Of a stretch of DNA of 64,000 bases, positions 1-11,390 are shown in pieces. The stretch covers positions 2,152,948-2,216,947 of the forward strand of contig CM022677.1 of NCBI GenBank assembly GCA_012295275.1. The letters run 5' to 3'. Below the pieces are notes generated by a model. The model did not search any database. It worked only from the letters and a program-made list of their open reading frames with translations, and was not told where the DNA came from. This DNA is from Chrysomallon squamiferum (taxonomy: Eukaryota; Mollusca; Gastropoda; Neomphalida; Peltospiridae). The position numbers and the translations under genes are program-made. How positions within the stretch are numbered: the first letter of the stretch is position 1; each line of letters opens with the position of its first letter.

Positions 1-1078
1 ATAGCAAATTACAAATGTATACAACTATTCTGTTCACTGTTCTATTAGGCTGGCATGTAAATTATTACAAGGTTTGTTGGTGCATAAACCATTATTACAT
101 TGATTCTGTACTAGCAAAACTTAACATATCAAGCAAATAGGTTTGCTTTATGAAACATTTATATAAAATAATCAGTATATAAAAATAAAATCATCAAAGA
201 AGAGAAAAACAAGATTGTTGATATTTTCTAGCTATCCATTATTATTTATAGTCCAGATAAGATGGAAACACATGAGTGAGAGCTACTAAAAATAAAAAAG
301 TAAAGTGCTGCAATCCATACAACAAGAAAAACTGCTGACAGAAGCTTGGAATTTCCTAAACAAACAGTTCTACAGATTTCCTAAAATCACTCATCTAGAT
401 CCATTACTAAAATACACCATTAATGTAAATGAAATAACAATAAATCATTTCTTTATCATATTTCAGGCTCTGAATAAAACAAAGTTGAACTTAAAAATAC
501 TGAAACATAAATAAATCCTAGTGAAAACATTAAATTATTGCTCAAAATGCTCTTTTATATATTACATACAACTAGTAATAAATACAAAATACAAAATAAA
601 AGATTATACTTTAACTACTAAAGTGCAGATCACTTAATAACTCAAAACAATATTATTTGCTTTAGTATTATGTTGAGTAGATTACTCACCACCAAACATA
701 AAACTAATTTTCATGACATTCTTGTCACTCTAGGAGCAACACACATAAACTAGGTGTGTACCTTGTACTTCGTACAGGGCTGGGAGACCTACTGCACTGG
801 GGTAACAGTGATTTACAAAATAAAACACCAAAATTACTTTTCTATTGTTTTTATCATCATCACACCATTATTCATAAATATTGTCAACATCATCATACTA
901 AATAAATAATGTTGAAATTAAATGAACAATCTTGAATATTAGAAAACAAAATATGTATGTATGTGGTTAATATATTGTCTATAAGCAACAGCAAAAGCTA
1001 AATTTTTCTTATGCGAATAAAGCAAAGCACGAATAGATAAATCTCTAGAATCAATAGTAAGAATGTATTTGTAACCAA
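1..1078. other. AT-rich intergenic DNA, no gene seen
   Basis: I see no conserved protein, RNA gene or clear repeat. Open frames here are short and have low-complexity AT-rich composition. The only less AT-rich patch (about 715-815) shows no recognisable motif. Confidence 0.6.
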
Positions 1079-1920
1079 TCAGTCACACATGTGTTTCCAT
1101 AGCTTCTTCTTCTTATTGTTGGAGAGAACTTTGATGCATGTATCTGGAATAATGAAGATTAATTCCAAAGTAAATTCATCCACAAAATCACATACAGCTT
1201 CATCTCGTAGAATAACACCTTGATCTTTGAAGAATTTGTCAAACACACACCACATCTTTGGGTTAGGGGATTTGGTATTTGCAATCTTCTTGGTTGGCTC
1301 CAACTCTGAAGCAATACATTCTTTTCTCCAAAGCTTTGACATCAGGTTGATCCAATCCATCTCCAGGTTCAGTGTTTGATCACATAAACACTGGTGTCTT
1401 GTAAAGATTTGATCTCAACTTTTGATGTATTATCTCGTAACATTGATTTATAATATTCCTTGGTGAGGTTCGTGATGTTGCATTCGTTGATAAGAATAAT
1501 TCTTTTACCGACACAAGATTGAAAGGCAAATCTTTCATTTTTTACCAGCTCTTTCAATGGCAGACGTCGACAACAGGGTAAATGGTTCAATCAACCAATA
1601 TGATTTGCTGATAGTTGATGACAAAACAGAAGGTTGATTTATCCATATGATCTTTTTGTAGAATGGTCAGGGCTTTGGCAACAATGTCCATTGGTCCATG
1701 TTGTTCAGTAAACACCCTAAAACAAAGTTTGTTGCTGATTCTTCTGGTGATGCAATAAGAAGTCCATTAGGTGCTTTCTCTGGAAGATCAACAGTTTTTA
1801 GGTAATCGATGAAATTACCTAAATCCATTCTGTCTTGAGTTTCCAATAATTCTTTGACAATTCTTTGATAGCTCTGGTTAAAACCTCCCTGTGTACTATC
1901 ATTAGTTTTGCAAAGTTTTT
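1079..1920 (-). pseudogene. Parvovirus-like NS1/Rep (SF3 helicase) fossil, endogenous viral element
   Basis: A minus-strand relic of a superfamily 3 helicase, the ATPase used by parvovirus/densovirus NS1 for genome replication. Three pieces lie in shifted frames. About 1600-1918 is a pre-helicase segment. The 1369-1590 frame holds GKRIILINECNIT, matching the Walker B region with the preceding 'F.F..C.GKR' context typical of NS1. A further frame around 1312-1338 reads ALEKRMYCF, the post-sensor segment of SF3 helicases. The Walker A area near 1595-1612 keeps only a KSYWL-like remnant; its glycines are gone. At least three frameshifts and several stops separate the pieces, and no capsid-like sequence is seen nearby, so it is dead. 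SF3 assignment is fairly secure; parvovirus-like origin is inferred from motif context, and another SF3-bearing mobile element is the alternative. Confidence 0.65.
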
Positions 1921-1953
1921 GTTAACTTGTTGAATTGTAGAAGTAGATTGTCT

Positions 1954-2018
1954 GTCGTCTTCAGCTGAAAGGTAAGGAGCGGTCAGCGCCAGCCCCTTAC
2001 CTTTTACCTGAAGACGAC
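1954..2018. repeat. Inverted repeat (24-bp arms, 17-bp loop)
   Basis: Arms 1954-1977 and 1995-2018 pair at 22 of 24 positions. The outer 11 bp (GTCGTCTTCAG / CTGAAGACGAC) are perfect. It lies between the helicase relic and the integrase tail, and its loop is relatively GC-rich. It could be a terminal hairpin of one of those elements or an independent foldback. Confidence 0.85.
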
Positions 2019-2022
2019 ACCT

Positions 2023-2352
2023 GTGACCTTTGACCTCTTACCTGAAGAAATCATAGCAGTAGCAGTTAGAAAGAATGCAAGAAGCATTGGCTGCCCTTCC
2101 GATATTCTGAAAGGGAAATATAGTCGACACCAGTTTGATTTATGTCCTGAAAGACTCCTGAGTGAATCTGACATGAACAGTGTGTTACTTCATCAAGCCA
2201 ACAAAGAGCAGTCTCAACACGGTGGTCAGGGTTTTGTCAAGTGCAGTTGTAATGGACCTAAGAGCTGTCAGAGTAAGAGATGTGCTTGTTAAAAACATAA
2301 TGTTTTCTGTAATAACAGAAGTGACAACAGTGTAAATTGTTTAAATAAATGA
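2023..2352 (+). pseudogene. C-terminal tail of a transposon-type integrase (KRBA2/Ginger-like), broken
   Basis: The frame reads a C-terminal segment with GKYSRHQFDLCPERLL followed by GGQGFVKCSCNGPKSC and a CxCxxxxxC-rich module. That pattern is familiar to me from the tail of KRBA2-like/Ginger-type integrase proteins, where a cysteine-rich zinc module closes the protein. An in-frame TAA interrupts the module directly after CAC (around 2290). The remainder (KHNVFCNNRSDN) continues in the same frame to the TGA at 2350-2352. No DDE/integrase core is visible upstream; that DNA is the hairpin and viral fossil. So this is a truncated 3' shard. Family name is from memory of the motif pattern. Confidence 0.55.
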
Positions 2353-2476
2353 AGTATGTATTATGTGTCACCAATGCATTATACTGGTAAATTGTTGTTA
2401 CATGTGTTTGATTATTCAATACAGATGAAACATAGTTTAGTTATTAGAAAACACCCAAGAAATACCCTTTAGTCAT

Positions 2477-2553
2477 CTGGCCAAATGACTGAAGGTAATT
2501 TTCAGTGATTTGGCCAAATGACTGGAAATTTTATTCATTTTGGCCAAATGACT
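2477..2553. repeat. Three copies of a palindromic TTTGGCCAAATGACT word
   Basis: TGGCCAAATGACT recurs at about 2478, 2511 and 2541, spaced roughly 30 bp, each centred on the palindrome TTTGGCCAAA (slightly altered in the first copy). Degenerate AGT/GACT words continue to about 2600. It directly precedes the piggyBac relic and might be its subterminal repeat; this is inference. Confidence 0.6.
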
Positions 2554-2715
2554 AGCGGTCAGAGGCAACTGACAAAATGACTGGTTTGACACATTGACTG
2601 AAACATGTATAGCTGCTCGTATTCTTATAGGAAATTTTTGGCAAACAATTGCAGTTTTTGGAGGGTTTTTTGCCATAAACATGAGCAGTAAGAAAGTTAC
2701 AAACAAGCAGACATT

Positions 2716-3350
2716 ATGAATGATGTCAGATCTGAGGATGAGAATGAAGGATTGGAATATGGAAATAAACGTGTTGGAATGTGAATAATAGTGATTTTGA
2801 AAGCAAAGAGAGTGACGATGATGTTGTCAGTGATACAAATAATAAAAACATGAATGCACGTGAAGGTGAAAATGATTCTGCTGACAATCACAGCCCAGGT
2901 GATGATGTTTTACAACCTGTTGGTAGAGGATGCGGCATGGTTTTGATGTGGTTGAGGTGCGCAACGGAATTCTCAGCCTCCCTTAGATCAGTGTCAGTGG
3001 ATGAATGACACAAATGATGTTTTGTGGCAGCTCTTTGCTTTTGAAACTAATGGCAGGCAGAACATGTCAGAGAAGGAAAACCTCACATTATTATACAAAA
3101 TCCTTTAGTTCTCAGGCCTTGTCACTAACAGAGATAAAAACATTTTTTTGCTGTCAAGTAGTGATGGAAATACTTATTCACAAGGACCGCTTTGGACAAT
3201 TTTGGCGAGATACGGAAAATGTCTTGACCATCACAACTGCATTTCCACAGATTTTTAGCAATATGGTCTATGCTACATAGTGTAAATGAATTAGACCCAG
3301 AGCTTGACAAATCTGATAAGAATTACAAAATCATGTTCTGTCACTTGTCA
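2716..3350 (+). pseudogene. piggyBac-type transposase, N-terminal shard
   Basis: Broken pieces in shifting plus-strand frames follow the layout of piggyBac (DDE_Tnp_1_7) transposases. First comes an acidic, serine-rich N-terminus (2781-2900: DFESKESDDDVVSD). Next is a segment with LTEIKTFFCCQVVMEI and an aromatic FGQFW patch (about 3125-3215). Last is HSVNELDPELDKSDKNYKI (about 3275-3330), which matches the conserved 'LHF.DN...D..DK.YKI' block. The catalytic aspartates further downstream are missing because the copy stops where retrotransposon sequence begins. At least two frameshifts and several stops make it a pseudogene. Confidence 0.6.
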
Positions 3351-3534
3351 GGTTGTATTATACATTATAATACATGTTTCTATACTGCCATTTTCTTCTT
3401 TACTGTCAGATGTACACAGGCCTTTCTGCATCAAACTACGCAAATAAATCCTAAGGATACTTTGATATTTCATCAAGCTCTAAGTAAGAAAAATATCAAA
3501 ACATTACAAAACTGCAAGGAAACAAGACACTGAT

Positions 3535-5290
3535 TCTGAATTTATAAATAATATAATCTCTGATATAAATGCTATATTTATAAAGGCAGCCAAAAAAACA
3601 TTTGGGATGAAACCCACCTACAATACAATAAAGAAACATCCTTATAATAAGGCCTGGTTTAACAGAACTTTAAACTACAAGACAGGAAGTCAGAAAAGCC
3701 AGAAGAAGATATAAACAATATGGTGGAAGTAAACTGAAAGCTGGCTTGAAATACAAAGAAAATCAGTATAAAACACTAAACAGAGCTGTTAGGGAATATC
3801 TATTAAACAAAAAATGAAAATTATAATAAAAATCAAATCTCAAAGAGTACTTGTCAGTTCTGAACAACAGTAAGCAGAGATGGTCAACTGATTCTTTATT
3901 TCATTTTTTCAAAACTCTTAATAGCAATGTTGATGAAACATGTAGCACAATAGAAGAATTACTCAAGGACAAGAAACTACTAATGATATTCTGAACAAGT
4001 CTCATTCAGCCGAGGAAACATCTGGAGCAGTGAACAGACTGCATTGTCATTGACCAGCTGGAGAAGACTTTATTATTAATGACTATATTAAGTATACTGC
4101 TAATGTTATGTTACATTTATATGTTCTGTTGTTTAATGTTATTCTTGACTCAGCAATTATACCATCCGATTGGTTAGTGGGACTCCTCAAACCAATATAA
4201 AAAATAAAGGAGCTCGAAATGAACCTGAAAATTATAGACTATTATATATATTATTAAGTTGTTCAGGTAAATTTTTTACATCCGTACTTAATTCTAGATT
4301 AAATAAGTATGCAGATGAAATAAACCTGTCTTTAGAAAAACAAGCTGGATTTTGCAAAAACGACAGACCTTATATTTTCTTTATACTCGCTAATTATTTT
4401 AATGAACAAATGTAAAAAGAAATGGTATTGTGTTTTTATAGATTTTGAGAAAGCATTTGACAGAGTCTGGAGAATTGGATTACGGAATTAAATTTGGATA
4501 AATGGAAAATGTTTTAATGTCTTAGTAAATATGTATAAAATACTAAGGTTAAAATCATACGAATGGTTTGTTATCTGATAGTTTTGATTGTGAAATAGGT
4601 GCCAGGCAAAAAGAAAATCTCTCACCATTTTTATTTTCTGTTTTTCTAAATGGCTTAGAGGAATTTCTTATAGATAGCAAAGCGTAGGGCAATTACAACA
4701 ATGTTTAGTGAAGAATTTAATGTTTAATTAAAGCTTTTTATTCTACTGTATGCTGATGATACAATACTGTTAGCAGAAACTCTGGTTGTTCTACAACATA
4801 ATCTTAATGTTTTTGTCAATTACTGCCAACAATGGAGACTTAAAGTTAATATAAATAGAACTAAAATAATGATTTTCAGTAAAAGGAGAAAAACTTGTGA
4901 TTATATATTTATATTTGATATAACTATAAATACACTTCACATGAAATGGTCTATTCACTTACAGTGTAAAATAACTATATAATAAAGCAATGAAAGCTAT
5001 GTATAGCCTAATAGCTGAAGGTCATCAGAATAATCTCTCTAATGACTGTATACTTGATTTATTTGACAAATTAATACAGCCAATTTTATTGTATGGTTGT
5101 GAAATATGGGGTTTTACAAATATACAACTAATAGAAAGACATTTTAAAATCAAATAAACTTTGAAAACTAGTTTACTTTGCTATCTCAAAAGAATGCGAA
5201 AGTCTTATGTAAATTTACAACCATGATTAACTTCCTACTGAAACGGGTCTACTATTCTAAGAGAAAACAGAAAATGTCAAATCTGTAATC
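3535..5290 (+). pseudogene. Non-LTR retrotransposon (LINE) reverse-transcriptase relic
   Basis: A 5'-truncated LINE ORF2 in decayed frames. Visible landmarks: AAKKTFGMKPTYNTIKKHPY in the linker before the RT (about 3580-3650); GARNEPENYR...LLSCSGKFFTSVLNSRLNKY and EKQAGF (4205-4360), the RT fingers/palm; FIDFEKAFDRVW (about 4435-4470), the first catalytic aspartate; LLYADDTILLAE with the catalytic YADD box at 4749-4760; and ILLYGCEIWGF (about 5090-5120), the post-RT tail. Many stops and indels prevent any intact product. Layout and motifs fit CR1/L2/jockey-like invertebrate LINEs; I cannot assign the clade. No endonuclease domain is visible upstream. Confidence 0.85.
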
Positions 5291-5317
5291 TTAACACAAT
5301 ACTTTCTGACTGTTGTT

Positions 5318-5450
5318 GTTCTTTGCCACCATCATGCACAGCCATCACAGTTATCTGCCAAGTGATTTCGTTAGGCGGCACAGCAGATGAAGTGTTTTTA
5401 CCAGCATCAGCTTGTTTCAATTCAAGTCTGCAATTTTCAGTATTGCTGAC
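5318..5450 (-). pseudogene. CAMSAP-like exon shard
   Basis: On the minus strand this reads NTSSAVPPNEITWQITVMA and then VHDGGKEQQQ. The same words (NTSFVMLPNESTWQMTERT, VHDGGKHNSQ) occur in the better exon at 15330-15676, where they are followed by a segment resembling the CAMSAP helix that ends in KLGKA. So this is a second, shorter copy of that exon. It lies immediately beyond the LINE tail and is cut off on both sides. Assignment to CAMSAP is indirect. Confidence 0.5.
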
Positions 5451-8400
5451 ACACACATACACATACTATTATCAGGTGGCAGTTATCACTGTTCCTGACA
5501 CACACACACATAGATACACTATTATCAGGTAGAAATTATCACTGCTGCTTTGATACCCACAAACATATGCACGCACGGTTATCCAGGTGGCAATTATGGC
5601 TAATGTTGATGAACAAACGCACAACTATTATCACGTGGCGGTTAATCATCCATATTGATGATGCAATCCCGCACGCACTGCCGCCACATTATTCTCAGAG
5701 TAGCGGTTATCAATTTCCTGATGCACGGAAGAAACGCATATGTACATTAATAACGCACATTATTATAAAAGAAGATTTTTCCAGTATTGCTGACGTATGT
5801 ACCTATAGGCACACAATTGTTAAGAAATTATCACTGTGATGATGCACCTAAGCATTAATGCACACATACTCCACACCATTTTCCCAGAGTGGCACCATCA
5901 CCATTGCTGATATATACGCTACTAATCAAGTTATCAGAGAGAAATTATCACTTTACTACTGATACACCTCACACACAACAAACACAGACACACTATTGCT
6001 GACACCTGAAACACACACTCCACCCCAGACACACACCATTACTCACAGCAGTTTTCCAACACAGCACACACACCATGCTAAATATCGGTGTCAACCACGA
6101 TTGACACCCCACACACACGTATTATTATCCAGGTAGCAGTTATCACTGGGCTGATACACACACACACCGCACTATTATCAGGGTAGAAAGTATAACTACC
6201 AATAGCTTGGAATTACGCATAATTGCTGGATACAAACATGACACACACACACTGTTGTCAGGGTAGGTTACTGTGTGCTGATATGAATAACCTCACGCAC
6301 ACAAACACACACTTATCAGGTAGAGAAAAAGTATCGGCGTTTCATCCTGATGTCAAGACACAGATACTGTATTATAAGAGAGAAGCTATCACTGGCATTG
6401 ATACACCCATCACAATATTATCAAGGTAGTTATCAACGTTCCTGACAAACAGAACCTTTACAATACTATTACATCCAGGTAGCAGTTTATCACCATTTCT
6501 CATACATTCGAAACATTCAGCCACACTATCCAGGTAACAGTTTATCACCATTCACACGCTCACACCCACAGCATTTTCGGACTTACCAATTATCACTGTA
6601 GATATTGCAAACACTCTATTATTATCATCAAAATTATCGCACTTTTTGATAACCCCGAATACATACTGTTATCTGAGTAGGCACTGATCACTTGATTTAC
6701 TCCTGGAAATACTATTATAAAGAAACAATTATCACCACTGCTGATAGTACTCACGCATACCTATTATCACAGTAATTTTTCTCTCTAATGCTTTTACATT
6801 CACTCAAGATACGAGACACACATAATTGTTAACGAATTGGCATTTACCGCTACTGATACACTCAACCGGACTCTATATAATTGGACAGAGCACACTGTTA
6901 TCCAGGTAGGCAATTTTAATTGCTCACGAAACCACCATTTTCAAAGTGGGAAATATCACTATTGATAAAACAAACACACACACACATACTATTACCAGAA
7001 CTAGCGGTTATCAGGTCATTAGATATGCTCACTGAATGTTACTATCAGGAGGCCGTTGTCGCCATATTGCTTTTTGCTCAGAGTTACAGACACCAGATAC
7101 TATTATCAGAGCATCTGATGCTCTCTCACACATACACTCACAGTCACATACATATTGTCCAGGTGAGAAATTACAGGTATTGCTCATGCACCTCAAACAC
7201 ACATATGCGCTGTTTCCCAGTTACCAACTTGTTTGACACACACATACACACACACTATTATCAGGTAAGCAAGTTCTCACTGTTGCTGATATGCCTCACA
7301 AACACACATATACTCATTATCAGACTAGCAATCTGTTATCAGTATTTGATGATATACCACATAGATATTGTCGGTAGCAATTATCACTGTTGGATAAGCA
7401 ATCCTGGAAACACACACACTATTATCCAGGAGGCGAGTAATCCTGGTGCTGTTAGGACACACAGACACACTTTTATCAGACAGCGGAATTGTCGGTTGCT
7501 GATACACTGATTGACAGACACACACACACATGCCCACACTCCATTATCCGGTAGGATTATCACCATTGTTGATTTACTCACACACAAACACACATATTAT
7601 CAGAGTAGCGGTAGACCTCAAATGTATACATACGGACTATTATCAGAATAGCAATTAGCAGTATTTCTAGAAACACATACATGCCAGATCCCATTATCAG
7701 GTAGAAATTATCACAATTTGCTGATATACGCACACACATACTATTATCAGAGTAGGTTATCGCTATTATCATACGCTCCAAGCAAAATATCTATTATCAT
7801 TGAAGAGGTGAATTATCATTATTGCTATAATATACCACATTCACACCGATACTATTATCAGGAGTAGCAATTATCATTATTGATACACACACATAATCCA
7901 GGTACCAGAGGTAGAACTGTTGCCTATTACACTCATGCACGCATACACTGGGGCGGTTGCCGCTATGCACTGATACACTCAGACCGCATATGCCACCATG
8001 CCATTATCACTGTTGCTAATACACCTCACACACACACACATTACATTACGTTATACTGAGGTAGCAAAGTGTTCCATTGCTGGATGATCTCCAAACATAC
8101 ACTCACAGATCATTATCAGAGTCACTACAATGTGCTGACACATACATACATACACACTATTATCTGAGAGTGGTTATCACTGTTAAGATGTGCTCCTATA
8201 TATAATAGTGTAGCCGGTTTGACTATTCCCCTACAAACACACATATTACATACATTATCACTAGAAGGAAGACACTATTTCTCGTATACTAATGTCAAAG
8301 ATACACACATACATTATTATCATTGTAATTACTACCTATTTGCTGGATATACCTCCTGAACCAAACACACATGGCATTTTATCGGAGAAATATCACTATT

Positions 8401-8750
8401 GCTGATACACCTCCTGAACCCAAAAACACATGCTTATTATCAGAGGAGAATGATTATCACTGTTGCTGATAAATATAGAGATTATTATCAAAGTAGCAGT
8501 TATCAATTAATGCTCATATCCCACACACGTATATATATGCACACATAGATACATACTATTATTAGGAATATCATTATTGTTTTTCTTTTGTAATAATTTA
8601 TAATTTTACCTTTTACGGACACGCACACTTAGTTGCTGGAGGAAAGTGCTTATCCCAGTATTGGGCTGACACACACACAATACACATGCTACAGATCATT
8701 ATCAAGGCACCATCTAAATGCCAAGCAATACACACCTTACTACTTCCCAG
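5450..8750. repeat. Degenerate ~45-50-bp minisatellite: (CA)n alternating with TATTATCAGG...TTATCACTG...CTGATA
   Basis: About 3.3 kb built from diverged copies of one unit: a short CA run, then TATTATCAGGTAGCA, then TTATCACTGTTGCTGATAC. Copies differ by many indels and substitutions, so no long reading frame survives; apparent ORFs are repeat shadows. Each unit carries two or three TTATC/TGATA words, the core of GATA-factor sites, giving dense sites by composition alone. The array ends near the assembly gap at 8801, so its true length may be greater. Confidence 0.85.
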
Positions 8751-8800
8751 GAATATGTGTAAACATAAGTAAAGATGAAATTAAATGAATTATAAAAGGC

Positions 8801-9000
8801 NNNNNNNNNNNNNNNNNNNNNNNNNNNNNNNNNNNNNNNNNNNNNNNNNNNNNNNNNNNNNNNNNNNNNNNNNNNNNNNNNNNNNNNNNNNNNNNNNNNN
8901 NNNNNNNNNNNNNNNNNNNNNNNNNNNNNNNNNNNNNNNNNNNNNNNNNNNNNNNNNNNNNNNNNNNNNNNNNNNNNNNNNNNNNNNNNNNNNNNNNNNN
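8801..9000. other. Assembly gap (200 N)
   Basis: Exactly 200 undetermined bases between the minisatellite and a TA-rich palindrome. The round number suggests a placeholder, not a measured length. Confidence 0.98.
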
Positions 9001-9040
9001 TTTGTCTGTTTCTGTGTGTATATATATATATATATATATA

Positions 9041-9092
9041 TGTCTGTGTATGTTTATATATATATATATATATATATAAACATACACAGACA
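9041..9092. repeat. 52-bp perfect palindrome with TA core
   Basis: TGTCTGTGTATGTTTA (9041-9056) is mirrored by TAAACATACACAGACA (9077-9092) around an alternating TA core. A second TA/TG tract precedes it at 9015-9040. It abuts the gap and is a plausible cause of it. Confidence 0.9.
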
Positions 9093-10310
9093 GGTATCTA
9101 CAATCAGAGCAGTATTCGCTCTGTCTTAATCATATCTACATACATTTCTGAATTATTATTATTATTATAATTTGCATTTTATTTCATTTGATACCATATA
9201 GTTTTACATTTAATTTCTTTATTAATTTCTTTATTTATTATTTTTATTAACTGATATTAATTATTAATTAATTAATAAATTAATTTACTTATTTTTATAT
9301 TTTTTATTATATTATTTTGTTCTTGGGTTTATTGTTACTAATACTTGTTTAAGTTAAAGTTAATTTATTTCAGATAAACATTTAAAATGTTGTTTTTATT
9401 TTCAGTTTTGCTTGAAGATCAGCTGTGTTGGGTCAGTGCAAGAGAAAATAAAAATATCTACATGGATGCTCACATAAAAATAGGTTTACTTTCTCTTACT
9501 CTTTGTTTATATCTCTGTAGCAGCCAGTATTATACTTCAGTGTTTATATACTTGCAAAACCATCAGTTTTAGTAAATAGTGTTAATTTATATTGCTGTAT
9601 TGTTTATATTTAACATTCTGTTTATATACGCTATTCATGAGTATCATGTAGGGGCCAGTGTTTTTTGGCGTGATTTATTTTTTTCCTCTTATATTCTGTG
9701 AACTACAGAATAAATATGTATCTGTGACTGGATGACATTTTATACTGACTGTGATAACAAATGAAGTGAATTCTCAGGAAATGTGTTGTCTCACATGTGA
9801 AGAGTTCAAAAAACAGATAAAATAGAAAATAAATACAACAAATCACTTTTCTTTTAATAGCTATTGAAACAGCCAATTATTTTATTTGTTTATTTATTTA
9901 TTATATTTTAATTAACAAAATTCAACTTTATAAATATTTAAAGTAAAAACTGTAACCGCATGAATCTGTTTTCTTTTCGTTTTTTTTTTTTACTATTTGA
10001 CTAGTTATTAATGTTTTTTTCTCTTAATTACAAAATTTGTTGAAAATAATGGTGGTTTGAGACCATGATGTGGATTCCTTTCTGTTGTTGCAGACACAAT
10101 ACAAGATGCGGTCAGTCGAAGAAATAATTTCCTGTCAGATTATCTCAAGATAGTTAGGACAATTATAATATTTCATATCTGAGCTAAAAATGAAATTAAG
10201 AAAAATAAGAATAATAATTATAAATAATATTAATAGTATCAAATAAATAACAGCGATAATAATTAATAAAAAAAAAAATAGAGAAAAAAAAATTATTCAA
10301 ACTTGTAATA

Positions 10311-10470
10311 AAATAAATGAATAATAATAAACACAATACACACACACACACACAAAAACACAAAAAAAAAAAAAAAAAAAAAAAAAGAATAATAAAAAAA
10401 ATAAGGCTAAAAAGAAATTATATCTATTCTCAAAAAAAAACTAAGCAAAAACAAAAACAAAAAACTAATT
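10311..10470. repeat. CA/poly-A low-complexity tract
   Basis: A short CA run (about 10330-10350) followed by a 26-base A run and further A-rich DNA; no coding signal. Confidence 0.85.
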
Positions 10471-10549
10471 CTTCAGTTAAAAAATAAAGTTAAAACGAAG
10501 CAGATATATAATTGTATTTTATTTTATTTATTTATTTATTTAATTATTA

Positions 10550-10870
10550 TTATCGGAACACTGCAAAGCAGACGAAGACACTAAGACGGCATTCGGGAAG
10601 TTTCGGAATGATCCGAATGGTGACGACCACTTATACAATACTGGGTCAGCGAGACTCACTGTTTTGTTTATCAAGACTACAAGTGCCGGCATATCCGGTC
10701 TTCAAAATTAGTGTTTATAAAAAGATGGTAAATTAAGGTAAGCCGATATGTCCAATTTATCGAACTACGAGCAAACCTTTCAGGTAAATAAAATCATTAA
10801 TAGTGGCTCTTGTTGCCGAAACGGAACTTTGGTCGCAATTGAATTGGCTGGCTACGGGCCATTTCGAGCC
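10550..10870. other. Island of higher-complexity DNA, function unknown
   Basis: Within very AT-rich surroundings this stretch has noticeably higher GC, several CpGs and few simple repeats. One open frame (10512-10736, 74 codons) shows no recognisable domain. It might be a relic exon or regulatory segment; nothing in it lets me decide. Confidence 0.3.
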
Positions 10871-11261
10871 GTGTATATTAATAATTATACTAATTTATAC
10901 TATATAATATATTAATTATTATATATAATTTTATATATCATTTATTTTTCTTAGCAACATTTAGAAATATATACATGTACACAATTTTTTTTTTTTTTTT
11001 TGCTAAGTAATATTTTAAATATATATCTGTATTGTATGTACACATTTTTAATATACCAGATGTTATGAAGTAGATACTAAAATAGGTATATTAAAAAATT
11101 TATTTAAAATGTTAATTGTTATTATGTGTAAAAGACATTTTTATATATTAGGTAATAGCATTCCTGCTGGTATTTATATTATTATTTTTTCATATAATAA
11201 TAATAAAATTCAAACTATTAATGATGTATATTTATGTTATATATTTATTTTGTATTTACAG

Positions 11262-11390
11262 ATGGTTGAATTTCCACTGGAGTCCATATTGTTCAAGATG
11301 TTTGTCATGTCATTTCACTTGGCCTGTAGTTCTGGAATTATCACAGTTGTGTCTGTGTTGTCTGTGCAGAATGTTTTATACAGACCAGAG
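11262..11390 (+). pseudogene. MARS1: Relic exon of cytosolic methionyl-tRNA synthetase (copy A)
   Basis: After a TATTTACAG acceptor the frame reads YRWLNFHW at the start and [20 protein letters not shown] at the end. In animal MARS1 the catalytic domain has YRWFNISF followed about 35 residues later by a QL.CE.C..FLADRFVE zinc-knuckle segment, and order and spacing agree. The middle is heavily substituted, and the donor (GTTTGA) is weak. It belongs between the HIGH-motif exon and the second zinc-knuckle exon, which survive in the other copy (56981-57098, 57419-57571). Long decay with a retained intron border indicates a duplicated, not retroposed, pseudogene. Confidence 0.5.

Noticed and set aside
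305-514. 69-codon ORF near the left end
   Set aside because: No recognisable domain, AT-rich codons and no neighbours supporting an exon; expected by chance.
5323-8600. Many plus- and minus-strand ORFs rich in His/Thr/Tyr (HTHTH, YYQ)
   Set aside because: They read through the CA/TTATCA minisatellite; the same bias appears in several frames and on both strands.
8740-9129. 115-codon ORFs spanning the gap on both strands
   Set aside because: They consist of N-encoded unknown residues plus TA/TG repeat.
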